Made by a program: the position numbers and the translations under genes. The notes below the pieces were generated by a model. That model was not told the origin of the DNA. It saw only the letters and a list, made by a program, of their open reading frames with translations, and did not search any database. Below, in pieces: positions 33,668 to 41,855 of a stretch of 42,608 nt of DNA. Within the stretch, counting starts at the first letter, position 1; each line of letters begins with the position of its first letter. Source of the stretch: a bacterium (GTDB lineage Bacteria > Zhuqueibacterota > Zhuqueibacteria > Zhuqueibacterales > Zhuqueibacteraceae); contig JAKLJX010000036.1 in NCBI GenBank assembly GCA_023150945.1, positions 1 to 42,608 of the forward strand. The letters are read 5' to 3'.

Positions 33668-34564
33668 ATGCGCCGGTTTGATTGCGTTGGATACGGTTTG
33701 CTCACCCGCGACCGCATCCTGCTGTTGAACAATTTCCCACAACCGAATCAAAAGCTGTCGGTTCACTCCTGGACAGACCAGCCGGGCGGCCCGGTGGCAG
33801 TCGGCCTGATGACCATGGCGGCATTGGGCCTGCAGGTGCATTGGGGGCTGCCGCTGGCTCCCAGCGCGCCGGCTGCGTTCGTCACTTCCTACTTCGAAAA
33901 ACTGGGATTGTCCCACCAACGGGCGGAATCCGCGGACAACGCCATTTCCATCGCCGAGGCCATCATTTTGGTGGAAGCACCGACCGGCCAGCGTACCGTT
34001 TTGCTGCAAGAGCCGCCTGCCTTGCCGCGACCGAGGCCCGCAGAATTGCCGCCGGCCGAATGGGTCTATCTCGATGGCCGCGACCTGGCTTTAACCCGGC
34101 GCGCCAAACAGCTTGCCAAGGCGCAGGGCAGCAAAATCTTTCTGGACATGGGCAGCCTGCGGCCGCACTGGCAGGAGATCGTTGCCGGCTGCGATCTCGC
34201 CATTGTCTCGGATGATGTCATGCGCCGCCTGGATCCCGCACTGACGCCGGCCGGCATGCTGCGCGTGCTGGAGAGTCACGGCGTGGCCATTGCCGGCATC
34301 ACGCTCGGGCAGGAGGGCAGCCTGTTTCTCAGCCAGGGCCGCGAGTTGAGCGTGCCGGCGGTGCCACCGGCGCGGCTGGTGGATGCCACCAATGCCGGCG
34401 ATGTGTTTCACGGCGCGTTTCTCGCGGCCTGGATCAAAAGCGGCGACTTGCAGCGCAGTGCTGAGTTCGCGGCGCGCTGTGCCGCCTGGGCCATTGGGCA
34501 GATTGGCCACAATCTGCAGCAATTCCGCGCCGCGCAAGCCGATTTTCCTCTTGCTTTTCTGTGA
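33668..34564 (+). CDS. PfkB-family carbohydrate/nucleoside kinase
   Basis: 298 residues. Ribokinase fold with the N-terminal DCVGYGLLTRDRILLL, an acidic/glycine segment QPGGPVAVGLMTMAALG, and the C-terminal PfkB signature DATNAGDVFHGAFLAAW, where the Asp is the catalytic base and the AGD loop forms the anion hole. ATP-dependent kinase of a sugar or nucleoside; the substrate is not evident. ATG 33668 begins the family homology (MRRFDCVGYG); an upstream frame is not protein-like. No strong ribosome-binding site. It lies alone between fabI and a membrane-protease gene. Confidence 0.87.
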   Translation: MRRFDCVGYGLLTRDRILLLNNFPQPNQKLSVHSWTDQPGGPVAVGLMTMAALGLQVHWGLPLAPSAPAAFVTSYFEKLGLSHQRAESADNAISIAEAIILVEAPTGQRTVLLQEPPALPRPRPAELPPAEWVYLDGRDLALTRRAKQLAKAQGSKIFLDMGSLRPHWQEIVAGCDLAIVSDDVMRRLDPALTPAGMLRVLESHGVAIAGITLGQEGSLFLSQGRELSVPAVPPARLVDATNAGDVFHGAFLAAWIKSGDLQRSAEFAARCAAWAIGQIGHNLQQFRAAQADFPLAFL

Positions 34565-34697
34565 GGGGTTGGATTATTTTGTGCACTTCAAAAACGCGCA
34601 AGCAGAGCATGAACCGCGCGGCAGCGAATACACAAGACGGGCCACGCTCACCGGAAAGGATTCCGGCCGCGCCGTGGAAATTTTCAGCCAGCTCACT

Positions 34698-35573
34698 ATG
34701 TCCAACCCACAATTCCGTGCGGATGACAACGTCAACGGCACTTTTGCCGACCCCACTCATGGTGATCGCGAAGTTTTGATCGACCTCAAGCCTGCGCTCG
34801 GACCTACGCCCATTTCCAAGCTCTCCCCCCAAAGCCTGTTCCTGTTGATCGCGGCATTGGCCGCCCTTGCCGCATTCTTCCTGCTCGACCAACGATTGAT
34901 CGCCACCGCCGGCCTCGGCGTTTTGTCTTTGTTGGGAATGCTTCCGGTCTGGCGCGCGCACGCGCGCCTGCCGCAGACCCTCTTCGCCTTCTGCGCCTTC
35001 TCGCTCGCGATTCAGAATCAGTATTTCTCAGTGGCCTATCCCTTTTCGAACATCTTCATCCTCACCGGAATGCTGGGCCTTTTCTTCCTGAGCGGCCGGT
35101 CCTGGCAGGAATTACACTTTGCTCCGGGCCAAACGCGCAAATGGACGCGGCCTGCCCTGCTGCTCGGCCTCTTGCTGGCTGCGCTGATTCTCGCGATCTA
35201 TTTTCAGCAGCCCGAGTGGGTGGGGAAGAATCCCACGCCGCGGCAATGGCCGGTGGATGTCTTGCTCATCGTTGCGCTGGGCTACGCCACCTTTAGTGCG
35301 CTGATGGAGGAGACGATTTTTCGCGGCATGTTGCTGGCCGCGGCGCAGCAGCATTTGCCGGCAGGCTTGGCGATCGCGGCGCAAGCCTTCGTGTTCGCCG
35401 CAGCACATTATCATGCCGGCTTTCCCTCGCAAACCGCAGGTGCGGGGCTGGCATTCGTGTGGGGCGCAGCCGCCGGATGGATCACACTCAAAGCCGGCTC
35501 GATCTATCCCGCTTACCTGTTGCACTTTGTTCTGGTGCTGGCGCTGTTTTTCGTATTGGCTTTCGTTCCTTGA
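34698..35573 (+). CDS. CPBP-family intramembrane metalloprotease
   Basis: 291 residues with about seven to eight membrane segments. The Abi/CPBP motif 1, EE-x3-R, is in LMEETIFRGMLLAA, and motif 2 histidine is in AAHYHAGF; a late GSIYPAYLLHFVLV segment carries the third His. Such proteases of the Rce1 type act in the bilayer, some in bacteriocin immunity or prenyl-protein processing. ATG 34698 is preferred; the upstream in-frame extension lies in the 3' part of the kinase gene and looks non-coding. Its stop is two bases before the next gene. Confidence 0.85.
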   Translation: MSNPQFRADDNVNGTFADPTHGDREVLIDLKPALGPTPISKLSPQSLFLLIAALAALAAFFLLDQRLIATAGLGVLSLLGMLPVWRAHARLPQTLFAFCAFSLAIQNQYFSVAYPFSNIFILTGMLGLFFLSGRSWQELHFAPGQTRKWTRPALLLGLLLAALILAIYFQQPEWVGKNPTPRQWPVDVLLIVALGYATFSALMEETIFRGMLLAAAQQHLPAGLAIAAQAFVFAAAHYHAGFPSQTAGAGLAFVWGAAAGWITLKAGSIYPAYLLHFVLVLALFFVLAFVP

Positions 35574-35575
35574 TC

Positions 35576-36112
35576 ATGGCACTCATCAAACCGCCTGCGC
35601 CGGTGGCGCTGTTTCTGGCCGTGCTTTATGCCCCGGATTACACGGACGATGGAATTGTGCGGCTGGTGCAGGAGGGCTGCGGCAGTCTGCTGCTGCAAAG
35701 TCCGGCTTTCGCGTTTGACTTCAGCGATTACTATCGCGCGGAAATGGGGCCGGATTTGCGCAAGGTCTTCCTGCTCTGCGATCAGTTGATCGACCCGGCC
35801 ACCCTGCCGGAGTGGAAACACCGGACCATTGCCTGGGAACAGGAGCACAGTGTGGCGGGCAAGCGCCGGATCAATTTCGACCCCGGCTATCTCGAAGCGC
35901 CCAAGCTGGTGCTGGCCACCACCAAAAATTTCGCCCATCGCATTTACCTGGGCCGCGGCATCTACGCCGATGTCCAGCTTTATGTCAAAGACGGAAAGTT
36001 CCAGACCAATCCCTGGACTTATCCCGACTACAAGCATCCGCAACATCTGGCGTTCTTCGGCCACGCGCGCCGGAAATATTTCGAGAAACTGAAAGCGGGA
36101 CATGAATTATAA
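35576..36112 (+). CDS. DUF4416-family protein
   Basis: 178 residues. Matches the family in its order of motifs: LFLAVLYAPDYTDDGIVRLV, SPAFAFDFSDYYRAEMG, KRRINFDPGYLEAPKLVLAT and KNFAHRIYLGRGIYADVQLY, ending with HPQHLAFFGHARRKYFEKL. Function unknown; the family occurs in deltaproteobacterial and FCB-like genomes. It begins 3 bases after the CPBP gene stop and overlaps purM by 11 bp, so it is part of an operon with them. Confidence 0.88.
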   Translation: MALIKPPAPVALFLAVLYAPDYTDDGIVRLVQEGCGSLLLQSPAFAFDFSDYYRAEMGPDLRKVFLLCDQLIDPATLPEWKHRTIAWEQEHSVAGKRRINFDPGYLEAPKLVLATTKNFAHRIYLGRGIYADVQLYVKDGKFQTNPWTYPDYKHPQHLAFFGHARRKYFEKLKAGHEL

Positions 36113-37106
36113 ATCTGCCGGTGTTGATCTCGCGGCGAGTGAAACCGCCAAGCGCAAGATTGCCGAGCTGGCGCGCCGCACGCACACGCCCAACGTTTTG
36201 CACGGCCCCGGCCTGTTCGGCGGGTTTTATCAATTCCCGCAGCATGACTATCACGTGCCGGTGCTGGTGGCGAGCACCGACGGCGTGGGAACCAAAATCA
36301 AGCTCGCCTGCCAACTGCAGAACTATCGCGGCCTGGGCTGGGATATTGTGAATCATTGCGTCAATGATCTCATGGTGGGCGGCGCGGATCCGTTGTTCTT
36401 TCTCGATTATCTTGCTTTCGGCAAACTGGATCCGGCAGTGGTAACGGAAGTGGTGAGCGGCATTGCAGAAGCTTGCCGCGAGGCCGGCTGTGCCTTGCTG
36501 GGCGGTGAAACGGCGGAGATGCCCGCCCTCTATCAAGCCGGCGAATTCGACCTCGCCGGCACGATCGTTGGCGTGGTGGAGAAATCCAGCGTGCTCGCGG
36601 GAGAGAGTATTGCCGCGGGCGATGTGTTGATTGGCGTTGCCTCCAGCGGCCTGCATACCAATGGTTACTCGCTGGCGCGCAAGATCATCGCCACGCACGC
36701 GGAGCTTGCCGCGGAGGTGCATCGCGCAGAATTGGGCGACACGGTCGGCGCCGTGCTGCTGCGGCCGCACCGCAGCTACCGCAAACTCATCGCCGGCCTG
36801 CGCCAGCGCGAGGGCGTTCACGGGTTCGCCCACGTCACCGGTGGCGGCATTGTGGGCAACACCAAACGGCTGCTGCGGCCGCCGCTCGGCCTCGCGGTGG
36901 ATTGGCAGGCGTGGGAATGGCCGCCGATCTTTCAATTGCTGCAGCAATACGGCGGCGTCACCACCGAGGAAATGCAACAGGTCTTCAATCTGGGCATCGG
37001 TTTGGTGGTCATCGTGCGGCCGGAAACCATGGCGGCGGTGCAGGAGTTTTTGCATGCCGCCGGTGATCACAACTGGATCATTGGTGAAGTCACACCGGCG
37101 TCTTGA
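36102..37106 (+). CDS. purM: Phosphoribosylformylglycinamidine cyclo-ligase (AIR synthase)
   Basis: 334 residues. Fifth step of purine synthesis, ATP-dependent ring closure to aminoimidazole ribotide. PurM signatures include VASTDGVGTKIKLACQ, the NDLMVGGADPLFFLDYLAFG loop, LLGGETAEMPALY, SSGLHTNGYSLARKII and AHVTGGGIVGNTKRLL. The start MNYKSAGVDLAASE is conserved in the family. It overlaps the DUF4416 gene by 11 bp and is followed by gpsA, so it belongs to a growth-linked operon. Cytoplasmic. Confidence 0.95.
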   Translation: MNYKSAGVDLAASETAKRKIAELARRTHTPNVLHGPGLFGGFYQFPQHDYHVPVLVASTDGVGTKIKLACQLQNYRGLGWDIVNHCVNDLMVGGADPLFFLDYLAFGKLDPAVVTEVVSGIAEACREAGCALLGGETAEMPALYQAGEFDLAGTIVGVVEKSSVLAGESIAAGDVLIGVASSGLHTNGYSLARKIIATHAELAAEVHRAELGDTVGAVLLRPHRSYRKLIAGLRQREGVHGFAHVTGGGIVGNTKRLLRPPLGLAVDWQAWEWPPIFQLLQQYGGVTTEEMQQVFNLGIGLVVIVRPETMAAVQEFLHAAGDHNWIIGEVTPAS

Positions 37107-37174
37107 CACCGCAAGCAGGGCGCCGCGGGTGGTTGACATTCCAGGTAATTTTTGAACCTGCTTTGGAGCGGCAC

Positions 37175-38173
37175 TTGGCACAGGTTGGCGTGATTGGCGC
37201 TGGCAGTTGGGGCACGGCACTGGCAAAGCGCTTGTGTGAGAATAGTCACGCGGTGCGCCTGTGGTGCCGCCGGCCCGCATTGGCGCAGCAAATCAATGCG
37301 CAGCACTGCAATCAAGCCTATTTGCCCGGATTGCCGCTGCCCGAAAGCCTGCAGGCAACTGCTGATCTGGCGGCCGCAGTTGCCGGCACCGAGGTGGCGC
37401 TGATCGCCACGCCCTCGCACACGCTACGCGAGGTGGTGCCGCGGCTACCGGCGCTGTCACCGGATACCATCGTGGTCAGCGCCGTCAAGGGCCTGGAGCC
37501 GCAAACCGATTTGCGCATGAGCCAGGTGATTGCCGCCAGCCTGCCGCAGCCGCACGCCATCGTTGCGCTTTCGGGGCCGAGCCTGGCCGAAGAAGTGGCG
37601 CGCGACATTCCCACGGCAGTGGTCGCGGCCGGTGAGAGTCTCGAGGCGGCGCGCGAGGTGCAGGCGCTGCTGATGGGGCCGTATTTCCGTGTTTACACGC
37701 ATCGCGACATCGTCGGCGTGGAATTGGGCGGCGCGCTGAAGAACATCATTGCGCTGGCGGCCGGCATCGGCGACGGCGCGGGCTTCGGCGACAACACCAA
37801 GGCCGCGCTCATCACCCGCGGTTTGGTGGAGATGACGCGGGTGGGCACGTATCTCGGCGCGGATCCGATTACGTTTGCGGGTTTGTCGGGCATGGGCGAT
37901 CTCGTGGTCACCTGCATGAGCAAGAAGAGCCGCAACCGTTCCGTCGGTGAGGCCATTGGCCGCGGCCAAAAATTGAAGGAAGTTCTGGCATCGATGAATA
38001 TGGTCGCCGAGGGCGTGCGCACGACGCAGGCAACGCATGCCTTCGCGCAAAAGCACAGCATCGAGTTGCCGATCACGCGCGCCGTTTTTGAAGTTCTGTT
38101 CGAAGACAAGAATCCCGTGCAAGCCGTGAATGATCTGATGACGCGCGAGGCAAAGATGGAGAAGTTTGGGTAG
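37175..38173 (+). CDS. gpsA: NAD(P)H-dependent glycerol-3-phosphate dehydrogenase
   Basis: 332 residues. Makes sn-glycerol-3-phosphate for phospholipid synthesis. Rossmann motif VGVIGAGSWGTALA at the N-terminus, ALSGPSLAEEVA, GALKNIIALAAGI (catalytic Lys) and GLSGMGDLVVTCMS with SRNRSVGEAIGRG. Length matches the family when TTG 37175 is used; GGAG at 37165-37168 stands 6 bases upstream. Earlier in-frame codons (TTG 37103) would add 24 residues without family likeness. It lies 68 bases after purM. Confidence 0.93.
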   Translation: MAQVGVIGAGSWGTALAKRLCENSHAVRLWCRRPALAQQINAQHCNQAYLPGLPLPESLQATADLAAAVAGTEVALIATPSHTLREVVPRLPALSPDTIVVSAVKGLEPQTDLRMSQVIAASLPQPHAIVALSGPSLAEEVARDIPTAVVAAGESLEAAREVQALLMGPYFRVYTHRDIVGVELGGALKNIIALAAGIGDGAGFGDNTKAALITRGLVEMTRVGTYLGADPITFAGLSGMGDLVVTCMSKKSRNRSVGEAIGRGQKLKEVLASMNMVAEGVRTTQATHAFAQKHSIELPITRAVFEVLFEDKNPVQAVNDLMTREAKMEKFG

Positions 38174-38217
38174 GTTAAGACAATTTCACCGGAATAACGT
38201 GCGAGCGAGGTATTGAC

Positions 38218-38415
38218 ATGAAATATACGATTGTTTTACGCCAGTCTGAGGAAGGCTATAGCGTTTCTTGTCCGGCTTTGCCCGGTTGTTGGTCGCAAGG
38301 AGCAACTGAACAGGAAGCGATCAATAACATTCGAGATGCAATTCAGGAATATCTCGCTGCCATTTCCGATTCCGTACAGGATGCTGATGTTCGCGAAATC
38401 GATGTTGCCGTTTAA
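38218..38415 (+). CDS. hicB: HicB-type antitoxin, short form
   Basis: 65 residues. The partial RNase-H-like HicB fold is visible in KYTIVLRQSEEGYSVSCPAL, PGCWSQGATEQEAINNIRDA, IQEYLAA. The usual C-terminal DNA-binding domain is absent, so autoregulation must work differently. Gene order is antitoxin then toxin, 2 bases apart. Base composition is lower in GC than gpsA and asnS (one line of 60 bases near the start counts 43% GC). ATG 38218 follows a GCGAGGT sequence. Confidence 0.87.
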   Translation: MKYTIVLRQSEEGYSVSCPALPGCWSQGATEQEAINNIRDAIQEYLAAISDSVQDADVREIDVAV

Positions 38416-38417
38416 CC

Positions 38418-38606
38418 ATGCTGAAGCTTCCTGGCATCAATCACCTGCAAGCAGTGAAAGCCCTGGAGAAAGCTGGCTTTCACATCGCGCGACAAGGAAA
38501 GCACATCGTCATGTCTGACGGCGTACACTATGTGACAATTCCGCGACACAATCCTGTTAACGCATACACGATGGCCGGTATTGTTCGGGACGCAGGCTTA
38601 CAATGA
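38418..38606 (+). CDS. hicA: HicA-type mRNA interferase toxin
   Basis: 62 residues. A small dsRBD-like fold with KALEKAGFHIARQGKHIVM (catalytic His in GKH, residue 29) and VTIPRHNPVNAYTMAGIVRD. HicA toxins cleave mRNA when not bound by HicB. It starts 2 bases after the hicB stop. No toxin-inactivating change is visible. Together with hicB it sits between two housekeeping genes. Confidence 0.9.
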   Translation: MLKLPGINHLQAVKALEKAGFHIARQGKHIVMSDGVHYVTIPRHNPVNAYTMAGIVRDAGLQ

Positions 38607-38706
38607 AAATCCCGCATCGTGCGATGAATTTCGCAAACTGCTTTGATTCTGAAAACACTTGTCTGGCTGCTGCAAGGCCAGAATTCATACACAAACGGAG
38701 TAACGC

Positions 38707-40050
38707 ATGATTCCCGCTCACATCAATCGCGATAAAATTTATATCGAAAACATCGGCGCGCATGCCGGCAAGGAAGTGAAACTCTATGGCTGGCTTTACA
38801 ATGCGCGGCACAAGGGCAAGCTGTGGTTCCTGCTGCTGCGTGACGGCACCGGCATCATGCAATGCGTGGTTTCCCGGCAGGATGTCGGCGAAGAAATCTT
38901 CAGCCGCTGCGAGCAGCTCACCCAGGAAAGCTCGTTTGTGGCCACCGGCACGGTGCGGGCGGATCAACGCGCGCCCGGCGGTTACGAGCTGCTGGTGAAG
39001 AACATCGAGATCGTGCACGTTGCGCAGGATTATCCGATCACGCCCAAGGAGCACGGGGACACGTTCTTGATGGATCATCGCCATCTCTGGCTGCGCTCCT
39101 CGCGCCAGCATGCGATTCTGCGTGTGCGGCACACCATCATCAAAGCCATTCGCGATTTTTTCGACGGCCAGGGTTTCACTCTGCTCGACGCGCCGATTTT
39201 CACGCCGGCCGCTTGCGAAGGCACGACCACGCTGTTCGAAACCGATTATTTTGGCGACAAGGCTTACCTCACGCAAAGTGGCCAGCTTTACATGGAACCC
39301 GGTTGCGCCGCGTTCGGCAAGGTCTATTGCTTCGGCCCGACCTTCCGCGCCGAGAAATCCAAAACCCGCCGCCATCTCACCGAATTCTGGATGGTCGAGC
39401 CGGAAGTGGCTTACATGGATCTCGCCGGCGACATGGAGCTGGCCGAGCATTTTGTCGAGTTCATCGTGCAGCGCGTGCTGGAATCCCGCCGCGAAGAATT
39501 GAAGGTGCTGGAGCGCGACACCAGCAAGCTCGAAAAGATCGTGCGGCCATTTCCGCGATTGAGTTATGAGGAGGCCGCCAAAATGTTGACGACGCCCGAG
39601 GCAGTTGCCTACGCCAAAGAACGGGAAGCGCCGCCGTTTCAACCGGGCAGCGATCTCGGCGGCGCCGACGAATCTTTTCTCACCGAGAAATTCGACAAGC
39701 CGCTGTTGGTGCATCGCTATCCCGCCGCGGTGAAGGCGTTCTATATGAAGAACGATCCGGAAAACCCCGACAAGGCCCTGGCTGTGGACGTGCTGGCGCC
39801 GGAAGGTTACGGTGAAATCATCGGCGGCGGCCAGCGCGAGGACGATCTCGCCACGCTCGAGGCCAAAATCAAAGCGCATGATTTGCCGCTGGAGGCGTTT
39901 CGCTGGTACCTGGACGTGCGGCGCTTTGGCTCGGTACCGCATGCCGGCTTTGGCTTGGGTGTCGAGCGCACGGTGGCGTGGATTTGCGGCCTGCATCATG
40001 TGCGCGAGACCATTCCCTTTGCGCGCTTGATGCACCGGCTGTATCCGTGA
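38707..40050 (+). CDS. asnS: Asparaginyl-tRNA synthetase
   Basis: 447 residues. Class IIb synthetase: OB-fold anticodon domain ([32 protein letters not shown]), then the catalytic core with [34 protein letters not shown], motif 2 in [20 protein letters not shown] and motif 3 [19 protein letters not shown]. The C-terminus [15 protein letters not shown] is typical of AsnRS rather than AspRS. GGAG lies 6 bases before ATG 38707. Downstream spacer (40051-40285) holds a dispersed repeat. Confidence 0.94.
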   Translation: MIPAHINRDKIYIENIGAHAGKEVKLYGWLYNARHKGKLWFLLLRDGTGIMQCVVSRQDVGEEIFSRCEQLTQESSFVATGTVRADQRAPGGYELLVKNIEIVHVAQDYPITPKEHGDTFLMDHRHLWLRSSRQHAILRVRHTIIKAIRDFFDGQGFTLLDAPIFTPAACEGTTTLFETDYFGDKAYLTQSGQLYMEPGCAAFGKVYCFGPTFRAEKSKTRRHLTEFWMVEPEVAYMDLAGDMELAEHFVEFIVQRVLESRREELKVLERDTSKLEKIVRPFPRLSYEEAAKMLTTPEAVAYAKEREAPPFQPGSDLGGADESFLTEKFDKPLLVHRYPAAVKAFYMKNDPENPDKALAVDVLAPEGYGEIIGGGQREDDLATLEAKIKAHDLPLEAFRWYLDVRRFGSVPHAGFGLGVERTVAWICGLHHVRETIPFARLMHRLYP

Positions 40051-40105
40051 CGCGAGGGTGCACGGCTCAAAACGCAAATCAGGCGAGAGGCCAGAAGCGG
40101 ATTTC

Positions 40106-40136
40106 GACAGGATTGGCTGGATGAACAGGATTGATC
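40106..40136. repeat. Short dispersed repeat with CAGGATT steps, copy 3
   Basis: GACAGGATTGGCTGGATG followed by AACAGGATTGATC in the gap after asnS. It belongs to the same loose family as 8266-8283 and 26891-26908 (shared GACAGGATT). Confidence 0.5.
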
Positions 40137-40285
40137 AAACAAAGACACTGTTCCTGTTCGTTCGATTGAGCTTGCCGGCGGATGCCGCGCCGCGGCTGTG
40201 ACTCTTTCAGCATTGATACCGGGGCGTGGTTTTCGCAGGCCACGGCGCAGCGGCGATCCATCCAGCAGAAGTTCGCAGGAGTACG

Positions 40286-40750
40286 GTGCCAATATCGAAC
40301 CTCAAATTGATCGGCGTCATCGGCGGCGCGCGCTGCAGCGCGGAAATCCGCGAACTGGCGCGGCAGGTGGGCGAGGGCATCGCGCGCCGGGGCGCGGCCT
40401 TGATCTGCGGCGGCCGCGGCGGTGTGATGGAGGCCGCATGCGAGGGCGCCAAGGCCGGCGGCGGCCTGACCATCGGCATCCTGCCGGGAGAATCCCCGGC
40501 CGAGGCCAATGCCTTTGTCGATCTCAAGATCGTGACCGGCTTGCTGGACGCACGCAACGTGATTATCGCGCGCACGGCAGATGCGCTGATTGCCATTGAC
40601 GGCAGCCATGGCACACTTTCGGAAATCGCTTTTGGTTTGAAGTTCGGCAAGATCGTCATCGGCTTGCATCTCGAGTTTGCTGTTCCGGGTGTAATCTCCG
40701 CCGCAACCCCGGCGGAAGCGGTGCAGTTGGCGTTTCAAGCGATAGGATGA
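40286..40750 (+). CDS. TIGR00725-family protein (LOG-like nucleotide-binding fold)
   Basis: 154 residues. Rossmann-like fold with LIGVIGGARCSAEIRELARQ, ALICGGRGGVMEAACEGAK, GGLTIGILPGESPAEANAF, NVIIARTADALIAIDGSHGT and LSEIAFGLKFGK. Relatives include molybdenum-cofactor carrier-like proteins and the LOG family; the ligand here is unknown. GTG 40286 follows AGGAG (40277-40281); an earlier GTG at 40226 would add a segment without family likeness. It ends 3 bases before acyP and is probably co-transcribed with acyP and apt. Confidence 0.85.
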   Translation: MPISNLKLIGVIGGARCSAEIRELARQVGEGIARRGAALICGGRGGVMEAACEGAKAGGGLTIGILPGESPAEANAFVDLKIVTGLLDARNVIIARTADALIAIDGSHGTLSEIAFGLKFGKIVIGLHLEFAVPGVISAATPAEAVQLAFQAIG

Positions 40751-40753
40751 TCC

Positions 40754-41029
40754 ATGAAGAAATGCGTTCATTTACACATCCAGGGATTGGTGCAGGGGGT
40801 GGGCTTTCGCTATTTTGTGAACAAGTCGGCGCGCCAGCATTATCTCGGCGGCTGGGTAAAGAACCTGCCGGACGGCCGCGTGGAAGTGATGGCCGAGGGC
40901 GAGGAACTGGAGCTGCAGGAATTCGTCAGCGCGATGCGCAAAGGTTCGCGCTTCTCCACCGTCCAGAACGTCGAGGTCGAGTGGCTGCCCGCGACCAACA
41001 AGTTCAACCATTTTCAGATCATTGATTAA
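40754..41029 (+). CDS. acyP: Acylphosphatase
   Basis: 91 residues. Signature HIQGLVQGVGFRYFVNKSAR with the phosphate-binding Arg in GVGFRYF, and GWVKNLPDGRVEVMAEG with the catalytic Asn (KNLPDG). Ferredoxin-like fold, cytoplasmic, hydrolyses acyl phosphates. It begins 3 bases after the upstream gene's stop and is followed by apt 16 bases later. Confidence 0.93.
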   Translation: MKKCVHLHIQGLVQGVGFRYFVNKSARQHYLGGWVKNLPDGRVEVMAEGEELELQEFVSAMRKGSRFSTVQNVEVEWLPATNKFNHFQIID

Positions 41030-41045
41030 ATCTCCGGGAGCAGGC

Positions 41046-41570
41046 ATGAGTGATTTGGCGCGCTATATCCGCACGGTGCAGGACTTTCCCAAGCCGGGCA
41101 TCGGCTTCAAAGACATCACCACCCTGCTGAAGGAGCCGCAGCCCTTTCAAATGGCGATCACGGAATTCGTCAACCGCTTCGGCGGGCAGCCGGTGCACAA
41201 GGTGGTCGGCATCGAATCGCGCGGATTCATTTTCGGCGCGCCGCTGGCTTTGCACCTGGGCGCCGGATTCGTGCCGGCGCGCAAACCGAAGAAACTGCCG
41301 GCTGCCACCGTGCGCGCGGAATACCAGCTCGAATACGGCACGGATGCGCTCGAAATGCACGTCGATGCCATCAGCACCGGCGAAAACGTCCTCATTATTG
41401 ATGACTTGCTCGCCACCGGGGGGACGGCGGCCGCGGCCACCCGCCTGGTGGAACAACTCGGCGGCCAAGTCATCGGGCTGGGCTTTCTCATCGAGCTGGA
41501 TTTTCTCAACGGCCGGCGCCAGCTCGAGGGTTATGCGGTGCACACGCTGATTCATGTCGAATCGGAATAG
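41046..41570 (+). CDS. apt: Adenine phosphoribosyltransferase
   Basis: 174 residues. Purine salvage: adenine + PRPP to AMP. Family motifs IRTVQDFPKPGIGFKDITTL, VVGIESRGFIFGAPLAL and the PRPP-binding loop VLIIDDLLATGGTAAAA. ATG 41046 is preceded by CGGGAG and gives the normal family length; an upstream in-frame codon (41022) overlaps acyP without need. Its stop is followed by a long inverted repeat. Confidence 0.94.
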   Translation: MSDLARYIRTVQDFPKPGIGFKDITTLLKEPQPFQMAITEFVNRFGGQPVHKVVGIESRGFIFGAPLALHLGAGFVPARKPKKLPAATVRAEYQLEYGTDALEMHVDAISTGENVLIIDDLLATGGTAAAATRLVEQLGGQVIGLGFLIELDFLNGRRQLEGYAVHTLIHVESE

Positions 41571-41583
41571 GGTGCTGTCCGGC

Positions 41584-41672
41584 TTTCCGGCCATGCCGCC
41601 GGGTGCTGCGCGAGGAGTGGCAGGTAGGAGGCAGCGAACGCCGACCCATGCACCGGGCGGCATGGCCGGAAA
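41584..41672. repeat. Long inverted repeat (large stem-loop) between apt and tRNA-Arg
   Basis: The arm 41584-41600 (TTTCCGGCCATGCCGCC) is exactly complementary to 41656-41672; five of the next six positions also pair (41601-41606 with 41650-41655). The loop is about 43 bases. No T-run follows on the + strand, so it is either an atypical terminator for apt or a REP-like element. Confidence 0.8.
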
Positions 41673-41677
41673 AGGCC

Positions 41678-41706
41678 TTGCATCCGCCCGGCAAAGTTGC
41701 TACATT
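41678..41706 (+). promoter_or_regulatory. Predicted promoter of tRNA-Arg(CCT)
   Basis: TTGCAT at 41678-41683, a 17-bp spacer and TACATT at 41701-41706 preceded by GC. The boxes are the same as at 5821-5849. Start of transcription about 41713, 16 bases before the tRNA. Confidence 0.65.
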
Positions 41707-41728
41707 TGGCGCCGCTTTGGAAAACAAC

Positions 41729-41804
41729 GCCCCTATAGCTCAGTAATGGATAGAGCAGAGGTTTCCTAAACCTTGTGTCGCAGGTTCGAATCCTGCTAGG
41801 GGCA
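41729..41804 (+). tRNA. tRNA-Arg (anticodon CCT)
   Basis: 76 bases. Acceptor stem GCCCCTA (41729-41735) pairs with TAGGGGC (41797-41803), A is the discriminator, and CCA is not encoded. The D arm GCTC...GAGC, the anticodon stem-loop with 7-base loop TTCCTAA (anticodon CCT, reads AGG) and the T arm GCAGG-TTCGAAT-CCTGC are all intact. Confidence 0.95.
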
Positions 41805-41855
41805 CTGCCGGCAACCAACGCCAATTGATCATCATTATCGCAAGGAACCCACCCG

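Noticed and set aside
37103-37174. TTG 37103 as the start of gpsA
   Set aside because: It would add 24 residues before the Rossmann motif without family likeness; TTG 37175 has GGAG six bases upstream.
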